A stretch of 7,228 nt of DNA, taken from Actinomycetota bacterium. Lineage in GTDB: Bacteria; Actinomycetota; Acidimicrobiia; Acidimicrobiales; JAMCPL01. Within the stretch, counting starts at the first letter, position 1; each line of letters opens with the position of its first letter. The DNA is taken from NCBI GenBank assembly GCA_023379725.1, contig JAMCPC010000071.1:2545-9772 (forward strand). The letters run 5' to 3'. The notes below the pieces were generated by a model that was not told where the DNA came from, did no database searches, and was given only the letters and a program-made list of their open reading frames with translations. Of the stretch, positions 4,724-7,228 are shown in pieces. A program made the position numbers and the translations under genes.

Positions 4724-5983
4724 ATGATCAATTCTACAGGTAATGATACGGTAAGGGAGTATGGAGAGCGAGCTAAATCAGCGTCATACGAGATTGCCCG
4801 GTCGTCAAGCACTTTGAAGAATAATGTTTTGTATAGTGCCGCGGATCTGATCCATCTGCATGGACAGGACTTATTGTCGGCGAATGCAGTCGATGTCGAC
4901 CGTGCTGTAAGAGATGGGCTCTCTGATACTCAGCTTGACAGGTTGAAGCTGGATGCCGGGAGGATCCAGGCGATGGCAGTCGGGCTGAGACAGCTATGTG
5001 CACTTGGTGATCCGGTAGGCGAGATAGTAGAGGGGTGGAGGCTTCCGAATGGGCTACAGGTAGAGCGAGTGAGGGTGCCACTTGGGGTAGTGGGGATAGT
5101 CTATGAGAACCGTCCAAACGTGACCGCTGATGCGGCCGGGCTCTGTTTGAAGTCGGGCAACTCGGTGATATTGCGTGGATCGTCCAGTGCTATGGAGTCC
5201 AATCGTATGATTGTGAGTTTGATAGGAGAGGCGCTGGAATCCAATGGCCTGCCACGTGATTGCGTCGTGTTGCTGGAAGACCCCAGTTATGAGACGGCCA
5301 GGGAATTCATGAGAATGAATGAGTATGTCGACTGTTTGATACCAAGGGGAGGAAAGGCTCTGCTTCAGTCTGTAATGGAGAATGCGACTGTTCCGGTAAT
5401 CGTGGATGGGGATGGCAACTGTCATGTATACGTAGACAGATATGCCGATATTGACATGGCATTGAAAATACTGGTAAACGCCAAAACCCAGAGACCCAGT
5501 GTATGTAATGCCGCCGAGTCGCTGGTCGTCCACTCTGCTATCGCAGGTAAGTTTCTCCCTGCAGCTGCAGAAGCCTTGCAGGGTGTGGAGTTGGTAGGTG
5601 ATTCTCAAGCTCGTGCTTGTGTACCCGCAATAGGCGAGGCAACCGAAGAGGATTTTTTTACGGAGTATCTCTCTATGAAGATGTCGGTAGCCGTAGTAGA
5701 CAGCCTTGATGACGCCATCTCGCATATAAACAAATATGGTTCCGGTCATTCGGAGGCCATAGTGACAGATGATATAAATGCTGCTGAGCAATTTCTTCGC
5801 GAAGTGGATGCGGCTGCTGTGCTGGTCAACGCCTCTACCAGACTGGTGGACGGTGGAGAGCTCGGCCTGGGTGCCGAGATAGGTATCTCCACGCAAAAGC
5901 TTCACGCCAGGGGACCTATGGGACTTAAGGAGCTTACCTGTGTCAAATGGGTCATGAGAGGTAGCGGTCAGGTGCGCACATGA
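4724..5983 (+). CDS. proA: Glutamate-5-semialdehyde dehydrogenase (gamma-glutamyl phosphate reductase)
   Basis: ProA reduces gamma-glutamyl phosphate with NADPH to glutamate 5-semialdehyde, which cyclises to pyrroline-5-carboxylate; this is the second step of proline synthesis, directly after ProB. The 419 residues (E. coli 417) form a complete aldehyde dehydrogenase-type enzyme. Visible signatures are GVVGIVYENRPNVTADAAGL and LKSGNSVILRGSSSAMESN (cofactor side), PVIVDGDGNCHVYVD, the catalytic-cysteine motif QRPSVCNAAESLVVH with the cysteine at residue 261, and the C-terminal GLGAEIGISTQKLHARGPMGLKELT. The ATG start agrees with the family length. No ribosome binding site is seen upstream; a leader ORF ends 6 bases before the start and a weak -10 lies nearby. 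Its stop overlaps the next gene's start as ATGA (5980-5983), so the two are co-translated. Confidence 0.98.
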   Translation: MINSTGNDTVREYGERAKSASYEIARSSSTLKNNVLYSAADLIHLHGQDLLSANAVDVDRAVRDGLSDTQLDRLKLDAGRIQAMAVGLRQLCALGDPVGEIVEGWRLPNGLQVERVRVPLGVVGIVYENRPNVTADAAGLCLKSGNSVILRGSSSAMESNRMIVSLIGEALESNGLPRDCVVLLEDPSYETAREFMRMNEYVDCLIPRGGKALLQSVMENATVPVIVDGDGNCHVYVDRYADIDMALKILVNAKTQRPSVCNAAESLVVHSAIAGKFLPAAAEALQGVELVGDSQARACVPAIGEATEEDFFTEYLSMKMSVAVVDSLDDAISHINKYGSGHSEAIVTDDINAAEQFLREVDAAAVLVNASTRLVDGGELGLGAEIGISTQKLHARGPMGLKELTCVKWVMRGSGQVRT

Positions 5984-7008
5984 GTGGAGCAGGAACACAA
6001 CCCTCGGGCTTCAGTTCTGGGGAGGATGTCACCGATTCTTTTGGGCCCATTACACCGCCTGCAACTATTTCATTACAGGATAATACCGAATCGATCTTTC
6101 AATCGATCGGGGAGGTATCATCGCGGCTTGCTTCAGCCGGGTATCTCTCGGATAATGCCATATCGTCAGTAGTATACCTTGCGGATCATCTGTCCAAGCC
6201 GGTCTTGGTGGAAGGTCCTGCCGGAACGGGCAAGACTGAGCTTGCCAAGTCGGTTGCCATCGCTGCAGCGGCTAAATTACTGCGCTTGCAGTGCTACGAG
6301 GGTTTGGATGAGTCGAAAGCACTTTACGAGTGGAACTATCGCAAGCAGCTGTTGCGGATCCAGGCTGAGCGTGTGGTCGGCTCTGACGACGGTGCTATCC
6401 AGCCAGATGACTCGTGGTCATCTCTCGAAGGCGATATATTCTCGGAGGAGTTTCTGTTGGAGAGACCGTTGCTCTCTGCGATCAGAGAGACCGAGAGGGT
6501 GGTGCTACTGGTAGATGAGGTAGATAGAGTGGAGCTGGAGACGGAGGCACTACTACTGGAGGTACTGTCTGAGTATCAGGTCAGTATACCTGAGATGGGT
6601 ACGATAAGTGCGTCTCGTATTCCAATGGTGTTTCTGACCTCTAATGGTACAAGAGAGTTGTCCGAGGCATTGAAGCGTAGATGTCTCTTCCTGTACTTGG
6701 ATTACCCAGACATAGAGAGAGAACGGAAGATTATCGTCTCTCGTGTACCCAGCATTACAACCGAGCTGGCTGACCAGATAGCACGCATCGTAAGATCACT
6801 TCGCGAGATGGACTTGAAAAAGCATCCATCCGTCTCGGAGACTCTGGATTGGGCGCGTACTCTGGTGTTGCTGGGGATCAAGAGCATAGACGAACAGGCT
6901 ATCAACGATACTCTATGGGTATTGTTAAAATATCGTAGTGACCTGGAAAAGGCGGCCAAGGAGCTGGGCACAGCACAGGGTGGGGCGGCAGAAAATGGTA
7001 GACGGTAG
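5980..7008 (+). CDS. MoxR/CoxD-type AAA+ ATPase
   Basis: The product (342 residues) is an AAA+ ATPase of the MoxR class, which acts as a chaperone-like motor that matures or inserts metal cofactors into client enzymes, usually with a VWA-domain partner. A polar, probably flexible N-terminus of about 40 residues precedes the ATPase core. Walker A is GPAGTGKT (79-86), Walker B is LLVDEVD (176-182), sensor 1 is FLTSN with the asparagine at 222, and an arginine-finger candidate is RR at 233-234 in LKRRCLFLYLDYP. The segment LQCYEGLDESKALYEWNYRKQLL is characteristic of the CoxD-like branch. The ATG overlaps the proA stop, with AGGTG five bases upstream. The following gene appears to encode a CoxE-type VWA protein, the expected partner. 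No molybdenum hydroxylase or other client is in the window, so the target remains unknown. Confidence 0.9.
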   Translation: MSGAGTQPSGFSSGEDVTDSFGPITPPATISLQDNTESIFQSIGEVSSRLASAGYLSDNAISSVVYLADHLSKPVLVEGPAGTGKTELAKSVAIAAAAKLLRLQCYEGLDESKALYEWNYRKQLLRIQAERVVGSDDGAIQPDDSWSSLEGDIFSEEFLLERPLLSAIRETERVVLLVDEVDRVELETEALLLEVLSEYQVSIPEMGTISASRIPMVFLTSNGTRELSEALKRRCLFLYLDYPDIERERKIIVSRVPSITTELADQIARIVRSLREMDLKKHPSVSETLDWARTLVLLGIKSIDEQAINDTLWVLLKYRSDLEKAAKELGTAQGGAAENGRR

Positions 7009-7040
7009 CACCTTGGATAGTTGTGGGTGAGAGGCTGTGG

Positions 7041-7106
7041 ATGGCTGTGGGTGAGAGACTGGATTTATGGGAGTATCGTAAGCGATTTGTGGATAACTGT
7101 GGGTGA
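7041..7106 (+). CDS. Possible 21-residue micro-ORF before the VWA gene
   Basis: ATG at 7041 opens a 21-codon frame (MAVGERLDLWEYRK... ending FVDNCG) that stops at TGA 7104-7106, in the same frame as the VWA gene and 6 bases before its GTG. GAGAGG at 7029-7034 is a partial Shine-Dalgarno sequence 6 bases upstream. It may be a coupling ORF, the remains of a longer VWA N-terminus interrupted by a stop, or chance. Confidence 0.2.
   Translation: MAVGERLDLWEYRKRFVDNCG
7088..7096 (-). promoter_or_regulatory. Perfect DnaA-box sequence
   Basis: TGTGGATAA on the plus strand is the reverse complement of the consensus DnaA box TTATCCACA. A related TGTGGATGG (two mismatches) lies at 7036-7044 within the preceding repeat unit. 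Binding by DnaA would be as a regulator or titration site; there is no dnaA gene or AT-rich unwinding region here to suggest an origin. A single 9-mer match can occur by chance. Confidence 0.35.
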
Positions 7107-7112
7107 GAGACG

Positions 7113-7228
7113 GTGCTTGAACTTCTCACTACATTTGTAGAAGAGTTACGTGAGGCGGGTTTGCCCGTATCTCTTACAGAGTCAATAGACGCTGCCAACG
7201 CATTACATCAGATTGGGCTGGAGAATCG
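7113..7228 (+). CDS. Probable VWA-domain (CoxE-like) protein, 5' end only
   Basis: From GTG at 7113 the frame is open to the window edge (38 complete codons). The visible peptide begins MLELLTTFVEELREAGLPVS and continues TESIDAANALHQIGLENR. This resembles the conserved opening of CoxE-type VWA proteins (a hydrophobic LL..F...LR.AG.PVS segment followed by D.A.AL...GL), which sit next to MoxR/CoxD ATPases. The VWA fold and its metal-binding MIDAS residues would lie beyond the window. GTG 7113 is the only usable start after the in-frame TGA at 7104-7106. GGTGA at 7102-7106 is a partial ribosome binding site. Confidence 0.75.
   Translation, partial: MLELLTTFVEELREAGLPVSLTESIDAANALHQIGLEN

Larger units (their letters stand above)
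7013..7109 (+). repeat. Three copies of a 21-nt motif before the VWA gene
   Basis: The 12-mer TGTGGGTGAGAG occurs exactly at 7022-7033, 7046-7057 and 7098-7109. Each copy is preceded by a related 9-mer (TTGGATAGT, GTGGATGGC, GTGGATAAC), so the full unit is about 21 bases at 7013-7033, 7037-7057 and 7089-7109. The offsets are 24 and 52 bases. Each copy contains a TGA; the first ends an 11-codon frame overlapping the moxR stop (6995-7030) and the third ends a 21-codon frame (7041-7106). The GGTGA of the last copy lies just before the VWA start and may act as its ribosome binding site. Confidence 0.85.

Noticed and set aside
5054..5998. 314-codon minus-strand open frame opposite proA
   Set aside because: It lies fully antisense to a clear proA, its translation resembles no family and is rich in His, Tyr and Arg as expected from a shadow frame. 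Codon bias of proA keeps it open.
7075..7096. Replication origin
   Set aside because: One perfect DnaA box is not enough; there is no box cluster with an AT-rich unwinding region and no dnaA or dnaN neighbour.
7013..7109. CRISPR array
   Set aside because: The three copies have unequal offsets (24 and 52 bases), no unique spacers of constant size and no cas genes.
1..7228. Mobile element, tRNA or rRNA
   Set aside because: No transposase, integrase, terminal inverted repeats or tRNA-like cloverleaf was seen; all spacers were read through.

Overview
The window is a plus-strand block of bacterial housekeeping genes: the 3' part of an RNase E/G gene, rplU (L21), rpmA (L27), obgE, proB, proA, a MoxR/CoxD-type AAA+ ATPase, and the 5' end of a probable CoxE-type von Willebrand A (VWA) gene. 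The order rne-rplU-rpmA-obgE-proB-proA, the many GTG starts and the actinobacterial style of the proteins suggest an Actinomycetota genome. Its base composition is moderate (roughly half G+C by eye) and AGG/AGA arginine codons are common, unlike the GC-rich members of the phylum. The ATPase-VWA pair after proA makes a member of the Acidimicrobiia my best guess; this is inference, since no marker gene here settles it.

Layout. 1-999: RNase E/G catalytic core, ending just after its zinc-link cysteines. 1000-1225: non-coding, with weak hairpins and, at its end, a -10-like TATACT placed so that the rplU mRNA could begin at its GTG. 1226-1903: rplU and rpmA, closely linked, rpmA with a perfect AGGAGG. 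1904-1947: a short gap that holds, together with the rpmA stop codon, a perfect CRP/GlxR-type operator; its centre lies exactly 41.5 bp upstream of the obgE GTG. 1948-4499: obgE and proB, joined through a 19-bp-spaced direct duplication that contains the obgE stop in one copy and the proB start in the other. 4500-4723: a repeat-rich 224-nt spacer with a possible 26-codon leader ORF. 4724-7008: proA and the ATPase gene, overlapping by ATGA. 7009-7112: a spacer with three copies of a 12-nt motif and a perfect DnaA-box sequence. 7113-7228: start of the VWA gene.

How the genes work together. rplU and rpmA encode adjacent 50S subunit proteins, and ObgE is a GTPase that acts on the 50S subunit, so the first half concerns RNA processing and ribosome assembly. 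ProB and ProA catalyse the first two steps of proline synthesis from glutamate. The ATPase and the VWA protein are likely partners, as in other MoxR-VWA (CoxD-CoxE) pairs, with an unknown client.

I found no mobile element, CRISPR array, rRNA, tRNA or unknown protein-coding system. The interesting signals are regulatory and evolutionary: (i) the CRP-type site at a class II position before obgE; (ii) likely leaderless starts for rplU and obgE; (iii) short tandem duplications at several gene junctions, some of which seem to have moved starts away from their ribosome binding sites and created micro-ORFs; and (iv) an ObgE whose G4 guanine-specificity motif reads SRID instead of NKxD, followed by a slippage-type MAG repeat.
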